Source: Kribbella rubisoli (GTDB lineage: Bacteria; Actinomycetota; Actinomycetes; Propionibacteriales; Kribbellaceae). From it: 64,000 nt of DNA. The notes under the pieces are model-generated. The model ran no database searches. It saw nothing but the letters and a program-made list of their open reading frames with translations, and was not told where the DNA came from. Below are positions 26,525 to 35,505 of this stretch, one piece after another. A program made the translations under genes and the position numbers. Each line of letters begins with the position of its first letter. Within the stretch, counting starts at the first letter, position 1. The DNA is taken from NCBI RefSeq assembly GCF_004217145.1, contig NZ_SHKR01000011.1, positions 1,054,001 to 1,118,000 of the forward strand. The letters are read 5' to 3'.

Positions 26525-26581
26525 GTCCCCCACCTCCCCTAACGGAAACGTACGCCGCCGTCACGAACTCCGGACGAACAT

Positions 26582-27565
26582 TCAGGTGCGGATACCCGAC
26601 AAAACATCGGCGCCGACCGGATTGAGGCTGTGCCGGACGGAGCTGCCGATTCGATGCGTGGTGACGAGGCCCGTGTCGTGAAGGATCCGGGCGTGCTCGC
26701 TGGCCGACGCCAGCGAGATGCCGACGCGCGCCGCCAGCTCACTGGTCGAGCACGCGCCGACCGAGATCCCCTTCAGAACAAGCGCTCTGGTCTTCCCGAG
26801 GAGATCGGCGACGGCACGATCGCGATCGGGGCGCCGGACGACGACCTCGGGCTGACCGGGGTCGGGCCGCACCGGATACACCAGCACCGGCGGCAACGAA
26901 GGATCGAGCAGCATCACCGGGTACTTCCAGCAGAAGAACGACGGCACCAACCGCAGGCCGCGGCCGTTCAGGTAGAGGTCGCGGTCGATGTGCGGCGTGT
27001 CCACCGAGAGCACCGGCGCCGACCAGCGCAGCGACTGATGCAGCTCCGGGATCAACGACTCGAAGCCGTTGCTGGCCACGGTGTCGTTGTGTCGCGCAAC
27101 GGCCGGCTGGATCGTGGTCGCGATCATCGGCATCTGCGGCGCGATCTTGGTCCGGTGGAACGAACGCAGCCCATGCACGAGCCGCGTCATCACCTTCGTG
27201 TCACCGGTCGCGAGCCGCCGGGTCCAGCCCGGCAACCGCACGCTGTCCGACAACCGCCGCAGCTCCGACCTCAACTGAACGGCCGGTGTTGCCGCGACCG
27301 CGGTCAACCCCGCGTCAAGTCCGTCCCCCGCCGCACGCGGCGTGAGGAAATCCGGCGAGTACCCGACCGGCGGCGTCAACGCGAGCAACTCCTGCTCGAG
27401 CGCACTCAAGCGGGACCGAGCCCGCTCCCGCCAAGCCCCGTAGACCTCCGGCTCTTCATCCCCTTGCAGGATATGAAGCCCGAGCAGGACCTCCCACAAC
27501 GGATCCGGCCGCTGCGCGATCGTCGTCCTGGCCAGGTCCGAGCATTCGAAGTGAATGCGGAACAC
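26582..27565 (-). CDS. ArsR-type winged-helix transcriptional regulator with long N-terminal sensor region
   Basis: The 327-residue protein ends in a winged helix (ALVLKGISVGACSTSELAARVGISLASASEHARILHDTGLVTTHR, about 260-305) of the ArsR class. The N-terminal 250 residues (FRIHFECSDLARTTIAQRPDPLWEVLL) match a regulator family common in Streptomyces and relatives. No metal-binding Cys cluster is seen. The start is one of two adjacent GTG codons (27565 or 27568) behind a G-rich stretch. A perfect 10-bp inverted repeat at 27608-27634 lies 43 bases upstream and may be its operator. Confidence 0.8.
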   Translation of the reverse strand: MFRIHFECSDLARTTIAQRPDPLWEVLLGLHILQGDEEPEVYGAWRERARSRLSALEQELLALTPPVGYSPDFLTPRAAGDGLDAGLTAVAATPAVQLRSELRRLSDSVRLPGWTRRLATGDTKVMTRLVHGLRSFHRTKIAPQMPMIATTIQPAVARHNDTVASNGFESLIPELHQSLRWSAPVLSVDTPHIDRDLYLNGRGLRLVPSFFCWKYPVMLLDPSLPPVLVYPVRPDPGQPEVVVRRPDRDRAVADLLGKTRALVLKGISVGACSTSELAARVGISLASASEHARILHDTGLVTTHRIGSSVRHSLNPVGADVLSGIRT

Positions 27566-27607
27566 CACGACCCCCTCCCCCGAGGAAGTCACCCACCGTG
27601 GTCAGTA

Positions 27608-27634
27608 GGCGACTGTTCGACGATAACAGTCGCC
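27608..27634. promoter_or_regulatory. 10-bp inverted repeat, operator or guaA terminator
   Basis: GGCGACTGTT (27608-27617) and AACAGTCGCC (27625-27634) pair perfectly around seven bases. The repeat lies between the guaA stop and the regulator start on the same strand. No T-run follows, so an operator for the ArsR-type regulator is at least as likely as a terminator. Confidence 0.6.
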
Positions 27635-27655
27635 CGGTTCACCCGCTGTGACGAA

Positions 27656-29206
27656 TTACTCCCACTCGATCGTGCCCGGGGGCTTGCTCGTGACGTCGAC
27701 AGTGACCCGGTTGATCTCGTCGACCTCGTTGGTGATGCGCGTCGAGATGCGTTCGATCACGTCGTACGGCAGGCGGGCCCAGTCGGCGGTCATCGCGTCC
27801 TCGCTGGTGACGGGACGCAGTACGACGGGATGCCCGTAGGTGCGGCCGTCGCCCTGGACGCCGACCGAGCGTACGTCGGCCAGCAGGACCACCGGGAACT
27901 GCCAGATCTCGCGGTCGAGGCCGGCCGCGGTCAGCTCGGTGCGAGCGATCAGATCGGCCGCGCGGAGGATGTCGAGCCGCTCGCGGGTGACCTCGCCGAT
28001 GATCCGGATGCTCAGGCCGGGACCCGGGAACGGGTGCCGGTAGACCATCGTCTCCGGCAGGCCGAGTGCCAGGCCGAGCTCGCGGACCTCGTCCTTGAAC
28101 AGCGTCCGCAGCGGCTCGATCAGGCTGAACTGCAGGTCGTCGGGCAGACCGCCGACGTTGTGGTGCGACTTGATGTTCGCCGCGCCGGTGCCGCCGCCGG
28201 ACTCGACCACGTCCGGGTACAGCGTGCCCTGGACCAGGAACTCGATGTGCCGCTCGGCGTCCACCTTGCGCGCGGTCGCCTCGAAGGTCCGGATGAACTC
28301 CCGGCCGACGATCTTCCGCTTCTGCTCCGGGTCCGTCACCCCGGCGAGCGCGGTCAGGAACTGCTCCTCGGCGTCGATCGCCTCGAGCCGGATCCCGATC
28401 GCGGCGACGAAGTCCTTCTCGATCTGCTCGGACTCGCCGGCCCGCTGCAGCCCGTGGTCGACGTACACGCAGGTCAGCTGGTCGCCGATCGCCTTGTGGA
28501 CCAGGGCTGCCGCGACCGCGGAGTCGACGCCGCCGGACAGCGCGCACAGCACCTGCTTGTCGCCGACCTGCTTGCGGATCAGCTCGACCTGCTCGTCGAC
28601 GACGTTCGTGGTGGTCCAGTCGCCGGCACAGCCTGCGATCTTGTAGAGGAAGTGCTCCAGCACAGCCTGCCCGGCCTGCGAGTGCAGGACCTCCGGGTGC
28701 CACTGCACGCCGGCCAGCCGCCGGTCCAGGTCCTCGAACGCCGCGACCGGCGCACCCTCGGACGCCGCGAGTACGGCGAACCCGGCGGGCGGCGCGTGTA
28801 CTGCGTCGCCGTGCGACATCCACACGTTCAGGTCCTGGGGGATATCCGCGAGCAGCGTGCCCGGCTCGCTGACGGTGACCGGCGTACGGCCGAACTCTCG
28901 CAGTCCCGTCCGCCGGACGTCGCCGCCGAGCGTCTGCGCCATCGCCTGGAACCCGTAGCAGATCCCGAACGCCGGTACGCCGGCCTCGAACAGCCCGGTC
29001 TCGACCCGCGGCGCGCCGTCGGCGTACACCGACTGCGGACCGCCGGACAGGATGATCGCCTTCGGCTCGCGCGCCAGCATCTCCTCGACCGGCATCGAGT
29101 GCGGCACGATCTCGGAGTACACCTTCGCCTCGCGCACGCGGCGCGCGATCAGCTGCGCGTACTGCGCTCCGAAGTCGACAACCAGTACCAACTCATGCTC
29201 TGCCAC
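27656..29206 (-). CDS. guaA: GMP synthase (glutamine-hydrolysing)
   Basis: This 516-residue enzyme converts XMP to GMP with ATP and glutamine. The N-terminal class I glutaminase has the nucleophile Cys in FGICYGFQ and the His/Glu of VQWHPEV. The ATP pyrophosphatase domain has the PP-loop [11 protein letters not shown], and the C-terminal dimerisation domain ends PPGTIEWE, the family end. The start chosen is GTG at 29206 ([10 protein letters not shown]), six bases after a TAGGCT -10, so it should have its own leaderless promoter. That -10 overlaps the stop of the small upstream gene. It acts after GuaB (47109-48620). Confidence 0.97.
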   Translation of the reverse strand: MAEHELVLVVDFGAQYAQLIARRVREAKVYSEIVPHSMPVEEMLAREPKAIILSGGPQSVYADGAPRVETGLFEAGVPAFGICYGFQAMAQTLGGDVRRTGLREFGRTPVTVSEPGTLLADIPQDLNVWMSHGDAVHAPPAGFAVLAASEGAPVAAFEDLDRRLAGVQWHPEVLHSQAGQAVLEHFLYKIAGCAGDWTTTNVVDEQVELIRKQVGDKQVLCALSGGVDSAVAAALVHKAIGDQLTCVYVDHGLQRAGESEQIEKDFVAAIGIRLEAIDAEEQFLTALAGVTDPEQKRKIVGREFIRTFEATARKVDAERHIEFLVQGTLYPDVVESGGGTGAANIKSHHNVGGLPDDLQFSLIEPLRTLFKDEVRELGLALGLPETMVYRHPFPGPGLSIRIIGEVTRERLDILRAADLIARTELTAAGLDREIWQFPVVLLADVRSVGVQGDGRTYGHPVVLRPVTSEDAMTADWARLPYDVIERISTRITNEVDEINRVTVDVTSKPPGTIEWE

Positions 29207-29215
29207 CCGCAAAGC

Positions 29216-29413
29216 CTATCGGTGCAGGTCAGCAGGGCTGTAATCCGCCGGCCGCGCAGTCACCGGCAACGGGTCGCTGGTGATCTCGAGCCCCGGGAAG
29301 CGGCGTCGCATGGCTGCTTCGTAGCGCGTCGCGCCGGCCTGGTCGCCGATGTAGTCAGAGATCTGATGCGGACCGAACCACAGGCGCACTCGGCACCGGG
29401 AGGTTGAACTCAC
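29216..29413 (-). CDS. Small hypothetical protein upstream of guaA
   Basis: The 65-residue frame begins with GTG (SSTSRCRVRLWFGPHQISDYIG) and ends nine bases before guaA. It has Trp, Tyr and acidic/basic residues spread like a real small domain, plus a Pro/Ala tail. Third codon positions are mostly G or C. No motif is recognised. It may be a genuine conserved small protein or a chance frame. Confidence 0.45.
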   Translation of the reverse strand: MSSTSRCRVRLWFGPHQISDYIGDQAGATRYEAAMRRRFPGLEITSDPLPVTARPADYSPADLHR

Positions 29414-29432
29414 GAGCGCGACGCTAGCGGCG

Positions 29433-30542
29433 TTAGTTGTCCCCGGTGTTACCGTCCGTTACAATCAGGAGACGCTTCGGGGCGCGGAACGACAGCAGGT
29501 CGATCATCGGCGGCTCGTCCACCAACCGCACACCACCCAACAGCTCCTGAGCACACTCCAGCGCCACCCGCGCCTCCAGCCGCGCGAGGCCGGCCCCGAG
29601 GCAGCGGTGAACACCGATCCCGAAGGCAAGATCTGCCGGCCCGCCGTGTCCTGAGAGCCCGAGCAGCACAGGTGCGCCCGCAGGAAGCTCCACGTCGCCA
29701 ACGGCCGTCGGACGCGAGGTCACCCGCCGCCAGGTAGGAACAGAAGACGCACACCGCAGCGTCTCCTCAACAACGTCGATCGAATCACCCGGCGCGGAAC
29801 GCCTGCTCGGCTCGTCCGGCGGGGCGGACGATTGGGTGAGCGACCGGTGGAAGGCGGTGGAGATGAGTTGGGTGGTCGTTTCCTGGCCGGCGATCAGGAG
29901 GAAGTAGGCGACGGCGCAGATCTCCTCGTCGGTCAGGCCGAGGGTGACCAGCACACCGAACAGATCGTCGGCGGGCTCGAGCCGCGCCGCCGTCGTTCGG
30001 GCGCGCAACCAGGCGTAGAACTCGGCCGCGCTGTGCGCCAGCTCCAACTGCCGATCCTCGTCCGGCCAGCCCCAGAACAGCTCGAGCGAGTCCAGGCTCC
30101 AGGCCTTCAACGCAGGTACGTCGACATCGCGCAGACCGAGCAGCTGCAGTACGACGAGCGCCGGCGGCTCCGCGGCAATCGCCTGCACGAGGTCGACCTG
30201 TTCACCGGCCGCGAGACGCGCCGAGGCCGCAGAGACCCGCGCTGACGTCAACTCCCTGGTCAGCGGCTCAACAGCAGCAACCCGAGCAGGGCTGAAGAAC
30301 CGGGCAACTGCAGCCCGGATCGGCCGATGGGACTCTCCCGCGTTGTTCGCCAGCGTCGGCGGCAGAGCGAACCCGGCCCCCGACAGCACCCGCAACGCCT
30401 TCACCGACAGCGGGGTATGCGCGAGTACAGCGTTGTCCGGCCGGAACGTCTCCGGATCCAGCAGCACCTCACGCGCCAACGCCGGATCGTCGACAACCCA
30501 GTACCCCAGGGCCTCGTCGTACCGGGCCGGGCAACCGCTCAC
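29433..30542 (-). CDS. Cytochrome P450 in the biotin operon
   Basis: This 369-residue P450 shows the I-helix AGQETTTQ, the K-helix ExxR (EETLR) and the heme loop FGIGVHRCLG with the thiolate Cys near residue 313. It is about 30 residues shorter than usual at the N-terminus. Its GTG overlaps the bioD stop by four bases, and it is the last gene of bioA-bioF-bioD-P450. In Bacillus the P450 BioI cleaves acyl-ACP to pimeloyl-ACP for biotin synthesis. A similar role here is inference from position. No ferredoxin gene is adjacent. Confidence 0.85.
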   Translation of the reverse strand: MSGCPARYDEALGYWVVDDPALAREVLLDPETFRPDNAVLAHTPLSVKALRVLSGAGFALPPTLANNAGESHRPIRAAVARFFSPARVAAVEPLTRELTSARVSAASARLAAGEQVDLVQAIAAEPPALVVLQLLGLRDVDVPALKAWSLDSLELFWGWPDEDRQLELAHSAAEFYAWLRARTTAARLEPADDLFGVLVTLGLTDEEICAVAYFLLIAGQETTTQLISTAFHRSLTQSSAPPDEPSRRSAPGDSIDVVEETLRCASSVPTWRRVTSRPTAVGDVELPAGAPVLLGLSGHGGPADLAFGIGVHRCLGAGLARLEARVALECAQELLGGVRLVDEPPMIDLLSFRAPKRLLIVTDGNTGDN

Positions 30543-31195
30543 TCGAACCAACTCGGGGCCGCGGCCTTGAACGCTTCCTGGTCGAGCGACCCCGCACCGG
30601 CAGGAATCCGGCCGATCACCGGCACGCCGGTCACCGCGGGCAGATCCTCCAGGTTGCACTCCTCGGCGAGATCCGGCTCTGCGGGCAACGAGCCGATCAC
30701 GAGCCCTTCGATCGGCAGTCCCCGCGACCGCAACGCCTCGACGGTCAGCCCGGCATGGTTCAGCGTCCCGAGACCGGCGCGCGCGACGACGACGAAACCG
30801 AACGGTGTCGTCAGGTGCGCGGCCAGGTCCGCCAGGTTGTTGCCCTCGGCATCCAGCCCGACGAGGATCCCGCCCGCGCCCTCGACCAGCACGGTGTCGT
30901 TCGTGCGGGCGAGCTCGTCGATCGCCTTGGCGTGCACGGCAACCGGGGGCAACCTGACGCCTTCCCGCCGCGCGGCGGTGGTCGGCGCCAACGGATCGCG
31001 CAGCCGGATGCCCTCGTGCAGTTTGGTCAGCCCGCTCAGTCGGTGAATGTCGTCGAGATCTCCCTGCTCGTCCGGCGCGACTCCGGTCTGCGCCGGCTTG
31101 ACGACGGCAACCGAACCGGTCGCCCGGACGGCCAGGGCCGCCGTGGTGACGGTCTTGCCGACTCCGGTGTCGGTGCCGGTGATGAGCAGGATCAT
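30539..31195 (-). CDS. bioD: Dethiobiotin synthetase
   Basis: This 218-residue enzyme closes the ureido ring of dethiobiotin from DAPA, CO2 and ATP. The P-loop GTDTGVGKT is at the N-terminus, followed by VVKPAQTG and VLVEGAGG, the family motifs. The ATG at 31195 overlaps the bioF stop by four bases (ATGA) and the 3' end overlaps the P450 start, so the operon is fully coupled. Confidence 0.96.
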   Translation of the reverse strand: MILLITGTDTGVGKTVTTAALAVRATGSVAVVKPAQTGVAPDEQGDLDDIHRLSGLTKLHEGIRLRDPLAPTTAARREGVRLPPVAVHAKAIDELARTNDTVLVEGAGGILVGLDAEGNNLADLAAHLTTPFGFVVVARAGLGTLNHAGLTVEALRSRGLPIEGLVIGSLPAEPDLAEECNLEDLPAVTGVPVIGRIPAGAGSLDQEAFKAAAPSWFE

Positions 31196-32313
31196 GAGAC
31201 CTGCCCGATCGCGTCGGCAATCACCGCGCACGCGCGGTCGAGGTCGGCGCTGGACAGACCTGCGTGGGCGGTCAGCCGCAGGCGAGAGATTCCGTCCGGC
31301 ACCGAAGGCGGCCTGAAGCTCCCGACACGTACGCCGTTGCTACGGCACACGTCGGCTGCCTCAACCGCTTGCTGCGGGCCGGGCATCGGAATCGAGACCA
31401 CCGGTCCGGCAGGGAGCGGTACGTCGAAAGCAGTGGCCAGCTGCGCAGTTGCAGCGTGGATGCGAGCGGGTCGATCCGGTTCGTCCTCGAGGACGCGGAG
31501 GGCAGCGAGGGCTGCGGCACAGGCTGCCGGGTTCAGGCCGGTGTCGTAGATGAACGGCCGCGCACGGTTCACGAGATGGTCGCGCACCAACCGCGGACCG
31601 AGGACGACACCGCCCTGCGACGCCATCGACTTGGACAGCGTCATCGTGACGACGACATGGTCGAGACCGGCCAGCCCCGCAGCGTGCACCGAGCCCCGGC
31701 CGCCGCCGGTCACCCCGAGACCGTGGGCCTCGTCCACCAACAGCAGAGCCCGATGCGCCTCAGCGACGGCCGCCAAGTCGGACAGCGGCGCGCTATCGCT
31801 GAGCACGCTGAACACGGACTCGGTCATCACCACCGCGTGCGGTTCGTTGCGCTCAGCAAGCACTTTCTCGACGGCTTCCACGTCGTTGTGCGGGACGACC
31901 TCGACGCGGGATCGGGACAAGCGGCAAGCGTCCACCAGCGAGGCATGGACGTGGTCGTCGGACACGAGCAGGGTTCCGGGGCCGCCCAGAGCGGTGACCA
32001 CGCCGAGGTTGGCGAGGTAGCCGGACGAGAACACGAGCGCGGACTCCTGCCCCACAAAGGCAGCCAGCGCGGACTCGAGCTCCTCGTGCAAAGCCGTCGT
32101 ACCGGTCACGAGACGGGATGCCGTTGCACCAGTGCCCCACGTGCGTACGGCGTCGGCGGCAGCCGTCACTACGCGCGGTTCGCGCGCAAGGCCAAGATAA
32201 TCGTTGCCTGCAAGGTCGATCAGGTCGTCGTCCGCAGCACGCGCACGCAGCCGTCGGGTGAGCCCCCGCGCTTCCAACGCCGCCGCCTTCGGGGCAAGCC
32301 AATCCTCGAGCAT
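31192..32313 (-). CDS. bioF: 8-amino-7-oxononanoate synthase
   Basis: This 373-residue PLP enzyme condenses pimeloyl-ACP (or -CoA) with L-alanine. It has LAGNDYLGLA, GTGATASRLVTGT, the PLP-contact LLLVDEAHGLGVTG and the Schiff-base Lys in TMTLSKSMASQGG. The ATG at 32313 shares one base with the bioA stop (TGATG). A longer upstream frame is low-complexity and is the shadow of bioA. Confidence 0.96.
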   Translation of the reverse strand: MLEDWLAPKAAALEARGLTRRLRARAADDDLIDLAGNDYLGLAREPRVVTAAADAVRTWGTGATASRLVTGTTALHEELESALAAFVGQESALVFSSGYLANLGVVTALGGPGTLLVSDDHVHASLVDACRLSRSRVEVVPHNDVEAVEKVLAERNEPHAVVMTESVFSVLSDSAPLSDLAAVAEAHRALLLVDEAHGLGVTGGGRGSVHAAGLAGLDHVVVTMTLSKSMASQGGVVLGPRLVRDHLVNRARPFIYDTGLNPAACAAALAALRVLEDEPDRPARIHAATAQLATAFDVPLPAGPVVSIPMPGPQQAVEAADVCRSNGVRVGSFRPPSVPDGISRLRLTAHAGLSSADLDRACAVIADAIGQVS

Positions 32314-33626
32314 CAGCCGGCCTCCTCGATCGCACCGGTGATCCCCGCCGCGATGGTCGCGATCTCCTCGTCGGTGCACACGTACGGCGGCATCGTGTAG
32401 ACGAGGTCCCGGAACGGCCGCACCCACACCCCGCGCCGCAAGGCCGCCTCGGTCATCCGCGGCAGATCGACCGGCCCACCGAGTTGTACGACGCCGACCG
32501 CGCCCAGCACACGCACGTCCTTCACCGCAGACAACTCCCACGCCCCTGCCAGCCCGGACGACAGCCCTGCGGAGATCGCAGCGACGCGAGCAGCCCAGTC
32601 CTGGGACAACAACAGATCGATCGAGGCCAGGGCGACCGCGCAGGCCAGTGGATTCGCCATGAAGGTCGGGCCGTGCATCAGGGCGCCGCCCGGGCCGTCG
32701 GAGACCGTTTGCGCGACGTCCGTCGTACAGAGCATGGCTGCGAGGGTGAGGTAGCCGCCGGTCAGGGCCTTGCCAACGCAGAGGATGTCGGGCTCGACGT
32801 CGGCCTGTTCGGAGGCGAAGAGCGTGCCGGTGCGGCCGAAGCCGGTAGCGATCTCGTCGAGGATGAGGAGGAAGCCGTGCCGGTCCGCGAGCTCGCGCAG
32901 TACTCGCAGGCAGGCGGGGCTGTACGGATACATGCCGCCAGCGCCTTGGAGGATCGGCTCGACGATGATGGCGGCGATCTCGTCCGAATGGTGCTCGGCG
33001 AGGTCACTGATCGCGGCGGCCCAGGACTGCAGTTCGGGGTCGTCGGCCGGGCGGTCGAAGTCGGCTGGAGGCTGGGGTCCGAAGACTTGCTCCTTCAGGG
33101 CGCCGGTGAAGAGCGAATGCATGCCGTTGACCGGGTCGCAGACGCTCATCGGGGCGAAGGTGTCGCCGTGGTAGCCGCCCCGAACGGTCAGCATCCGGGT
33201 CCGGCCATTGTTGCCGCGGGCAACCTGGTACTGCAGCGCGAGCTTGATCGCGACCTCGACCGAGACCGAGCCCGAGTCGCAGAAGAAGACATGCTGCAGC
33301 GGTGCGGGCGTGATCTCGACCAACCGCTCCGCCAGCCGGATGGCCGGCTCATGCGTCAGCCCGCCGAACATCACGTGGCTGAAGTCATCGACCTGGCTCT
33401 TCACCGCGGCGTCCAGCACCGGGTTCCGGTAGCCGTGGATCATGCACCACCAGGACGCCATCGCGTCGATCGCCTCGACGGTCCCGCCGGCGCCGTCGTC
33501 GAGCTGCAGCCGTACGCCGGACGCGCCGCGGACCAGCCGCACCGGCGACGGCGCGGTCAGCGACGAGTACGGATGCCAGAGCAGCTCCGAATCCCGCCGT
33601 AGCAGCGCATTGACCGACTGTGACAC
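32313..33626 (-). CDS. bioA: Adenosylmethionine-8-amino-7-oxononanoate aminotransferase
   Basis: This 437-residue class III aminotransferase makes DAPA from KAPA with SAM as amino donor. It has LWHPYSSL near the N-terminus, ASWWCMIHGYRNPVLD, the PLP motifs LILDEIATGFGRTG and the Lys in LCVGKALTGGYL. It begins with GTG behind GGAGG and opens the bioAFD-P450 operon. A biotin-sensing operator was not identified in 33627-33716. Confidence 0.97.
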   Translation of the reverse strand: MSQSVNALLRRDSELLWHPYSSLTAPSPVRLVRGASGVRLQLDDGAGGTVEAIDAMASWWCMIHGYRNPVLDAAVKSQVDDFSHVMFGGLTHEPAIRLAERLVEITPAPLQHVFFCDSGSVSVEVAIKLALQYQVARGNNGRTRMLTVRGGYHGDTFAPMSVCDPVNGMHSLFTGALKEQVFGPQPPADFDRPADDPELQSWAAAISDLAEHHSDEIAAIIVEPILQGAGGMYPYSPACLRVLRELADRHGFLLILDEIATGFGRTGTLFASEQADVEPDILCVGKALTGGYLTLAAMLCTTDVAQTVSDGPGGALMHGPTFMANPLACAVALASIDLLLSQDWAARVAAISAGLSSGLAGAWELSAVKDVRVLGAVGVVQLGGPVDLPRMTEAALRRGVWVRPFRDLVYTMPPYVCTDEEIATIAAGITGAIEEAG

Positions 33627-33716
33627 CGTGTCCCGCCTCCATCCTGAGGACCCACCACGGTAATCGCTGCGCGCCGCAGGCGGCGTGACGGGTGGTCAGG
33701 ATGTGGGCGACATCTC

Positions 33717-34658
33717 CTACTGCTGGGTCCCGGCCGTTGCGATATGCAACGTCACCGCATCCGGATGCAGCCGCGACCGTGCCATCGCGGTCACCGTCTT
33801 CCCGCCCTCGACCGACTCGTCGCGGATCCACTGCACCGGCGCTGCCAGCCCGATCCGGGCGACCTGCGAAGCGGTCTCCAGGAAGTTCCGCGACTCCACC
33901 ACGGTCCACGGACGATCCCGCTCGTAGGTGATCGCCTCGGCGGTCCGGACCGGTCGCTGCCACTGCCCGTCGGCCGTACGCTGATTGCCGTACAGCAACT
34001 GCCCGTCGGGACGCAGTACGGCGATCCGGTCGGCCCAGTCACCCGCGTCGATCAGCTCGGCGGCACGCAGCACACCGGCGTACCCGGCGTCGTGAACGCT
34101 TTGCGGCGCGAGCCGGGCGAATCCGTAGGCTTCCAGAGCACGCAGGTGACGCTCGAGGACGCCGAGGCGGCTGAGGGCCTCGGGCACGGCGAGGATCGCG
34201 ACCTCGACCTGGAAGCCGGCCGCCTTGTAGCGCTGGGCCGAGTCGGCGAAGGCGGCTGGGTCGAGGAGCTCGGTCTCGACGATCACGTCGTACCGCTGCT
34301 CGATCACGTGCGCCTCGGCCATCCCGTACCAACGCTGCCCGTCGGCCTCGACGTCCGGGCTCGGCGTCGGCGGTTCGTCGGTGATCGGCTGGTAGAAGCG
34401 CGGGTGGTACGGCTCGTAGGCGGCGGGGTTCAGGACGATCGGACGACCGCGGTGGCGCAGCAGACCAGCGACCAGCGCGGTGATCGTGGCTTTGCCGTCG
34501 CCCGGCTGACCGCCGACGAGCACGACGACCGGCTGCTCCTGCCGACTCCCGGCGAGCTGGTCGGGCACGATCAGCTCGCGGAAGATCCGCGTGCTCTCCC
34601 CGGCATCCAGCAACTCCCGGTCGGCCGCCGCCGGCCCGGTCCCCCACAGACTCGTCAC
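33717..34658 (-). CDS. Zeta-toxin-like P-loop kinase with diverged active site
   Basis: This 313-residue protein has the zeta-toxin layout: VVVLVGGQPGDGKAT (P-loop about 49-57), then PAAYEPYHPRFYQP (the HP motif after the substrate Asp in zeta toxins), and VIVETELLDP. Two key positions are changed: the Ser/Thr after the P-loop Lys is Ala, and the position of the catalytic Asp before the HP motif is Ala. It follows an acidic small gene by two bases, as toxin follows antitoxin. Zeta toxins phosphorylate UDP-N-acetylglucosamine; whether this one is active is uncertain. Confidence 0.8.
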   Translation of the reverse strand: MTSLWGTGPAAADRELLDAGESTRIFRELIVPDQLAGSRQEQPVVVLVGGQPGDGKATITALVAGLLRHRGRPIVLNPAAYEPYHPRFYQPITDEPPTPSPDVEADGQRWYGMAEAHVIEQRYDVIVETELLDPAAFADSAQRYKAAGFQVEVAILAVPEALSRLGVLERHLRALEAYGFARLAPQSVHDAGYAGVLRAAELIDAGDWADRIAVLRPDGQLLYGNQRTADGQWQRPVRTAEAITYERDRPWTVVESRNFLETASQVARIGLAAPVQWIRDESVEGGKTVTAMARSRLHPDAVTLHIATAGTQQ

Positions 34659-34660
34659 GA

Positions 34661-35065
34661 CTACTCCAGTGTCCCGTCGTCGTCCTCGTCCTCGTCCTCG
34701 TCGCCCTCGGCGAGGTCGTCGTCCGCATCAACGTCCGCACCGTCGTCGTCAGCTTCCTCATCATCGTCTTCGTCTTCGTCGTCGATGATGAGGAGGTCGT
34801 CGGCCTCTTTGCGGATCCGCTTGATTGCCCGGATGTCCAGCGGGGTGAGCTCCTGCCCACGCGCCGCCCAGGCCTGCTGCTCCGTGCGCCGGCTCACTGC
34901 GACCTCGGGATCGGCAGCCGCTTCCTCGGCCGTGATCGGCCGGGCGTAGAAGCCGATCGCCTGTCGCACACCCTCCTGCGCGATCTCGAACGCCATCGCC
35001 TCCGGCGCCGACCATCGCGCCGTACCGAGCTCGGTCAGCACGTTGACGGCGGCGACGTTAACCAC
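34661..35065 (-). CDS. Acidic small protein, possible partner of the zeta-like gene
   Basis: The 134-residue product has an N-terminal helical part (WSAPEAMAFEIAQEGVRQAIGFYARPITAEEAA) and a very acidic Asp/Glu tail of about 45 residues. The GTG at 35065 lies six bases after TATCGT with no ribosome-binding site, so it is called leaderless; the frame is open to 35095. The stop is two bases before the zeta-like GTG, suggesting coupling. An antitoxin role is inference from position, charge and order. It is not an epsilon antitoxin homologue by eye. Confidence 0.65.
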   Translation of the reverse strand: MVNVAAVNVLTELGTARWSAPEAMAFEIAQEGVRQAIGFYARPITAEEAAADPEVAVSRRTEQQAWAARGQELTPLDIRAIKRIRKEADDLLIIDDEDEDDDEEADDDGADVDADDDLAEGDEDEDEDDDGTLE

Positions 35066-35179
35066 GCCCAAACGATAGCCGACGAGCCAGGTCAATCATT
35101 CACTCGGCCACCCACCGATGTGAACGCAGAGTGAACCCTGCTCGTGGTTAATCTTCCGATGCTTCGAACCAGCGGGGAA

Positions 35180-35261
35180 CCGGCCGGCGACACCCGACGT
35201 CTGCTGGAGACATGACCGATCACGAGCGGCATCCCGCAGCTCGCGTCGAGAGGAGCAACAC
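35180..35261 (+). repeat. Duplicated leader, copy A
   Basis: The leader of the 47-residue gene shares ACCGGCC, GTCTGCTGGA, GACCGATCA and GCTCGCG in the same order with copy B (35424-35505). Similarity runs over about 80 bases with small gaps and stops near the start codon. Confidence 0.7.
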
Positions 35262-35405
35262 ATGCCGTACGGCGCCAAGGACACGAACAAGGACAAGTCC
35301 CAGAGCGGCAAGACCGAGAAGGGCGGGAAGGCAACGACCCCCCGCGATCTGCCGATCCTGACTCCGGCCCGTCCGCCCCGGCGCGAGGGACAGGGCCGCG
35401 GCTAG
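35262..35405 (+). CDS. 47-residue hydrophilic protein
   Basis: MPYGAKDTNKDKSQSG begins a very polar Lys/Gly/Arg/Pro-rich product with no hydrophobic core, probably disordered. AGGAG lies nine bases before the ATG. It is followed 100 bases later by a similar-sized gene behind a related leader. No function is assigned. It is a likely real small gene because of the ribosome-binding site and the paired organisation. Confidence 0.6.
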   Translation: MPYGAKDTNKDKSQSGKTEKGGKATTPRDLPILTPARPPRREGQGRG

Positions 35406-35423
35406 GTCCTGCCCCGCCCTGCG

Positions 35424-35505
35424 ACCGGCCCGCGGTTCGGGCCGTCTGCTGGAACCCGACCGATCATGTGCCGCGGCTCGCGGCTTCGACAGAAGGAAAC
35501 CGGAT
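35424..35505 (+). repeat. Duplicated leader, copy B
   Basis: This is the partner of copy A. The shared blocks are in the same order and spacing is conserved except for a 5-base gap. It ends at the ATG of the 63-residue gene. Confidence 0.7.

Noticed and set aside
26630..29407. Very long plus-strand frame opposite the ArsR-type regulator and guaA
   Set aside because: It is antisense to guaA and the regulator, is Arg/Gln/Asp-rich with no domain, and comes from GC-rich third positions of the real genes.
33663..33690. CGCCGC/GCGGCG hairpin upstream of bioA as a biotin operator
   Set aside because: The loop would be two bases and the sequence does not resemble known BirA or BioQ sites.
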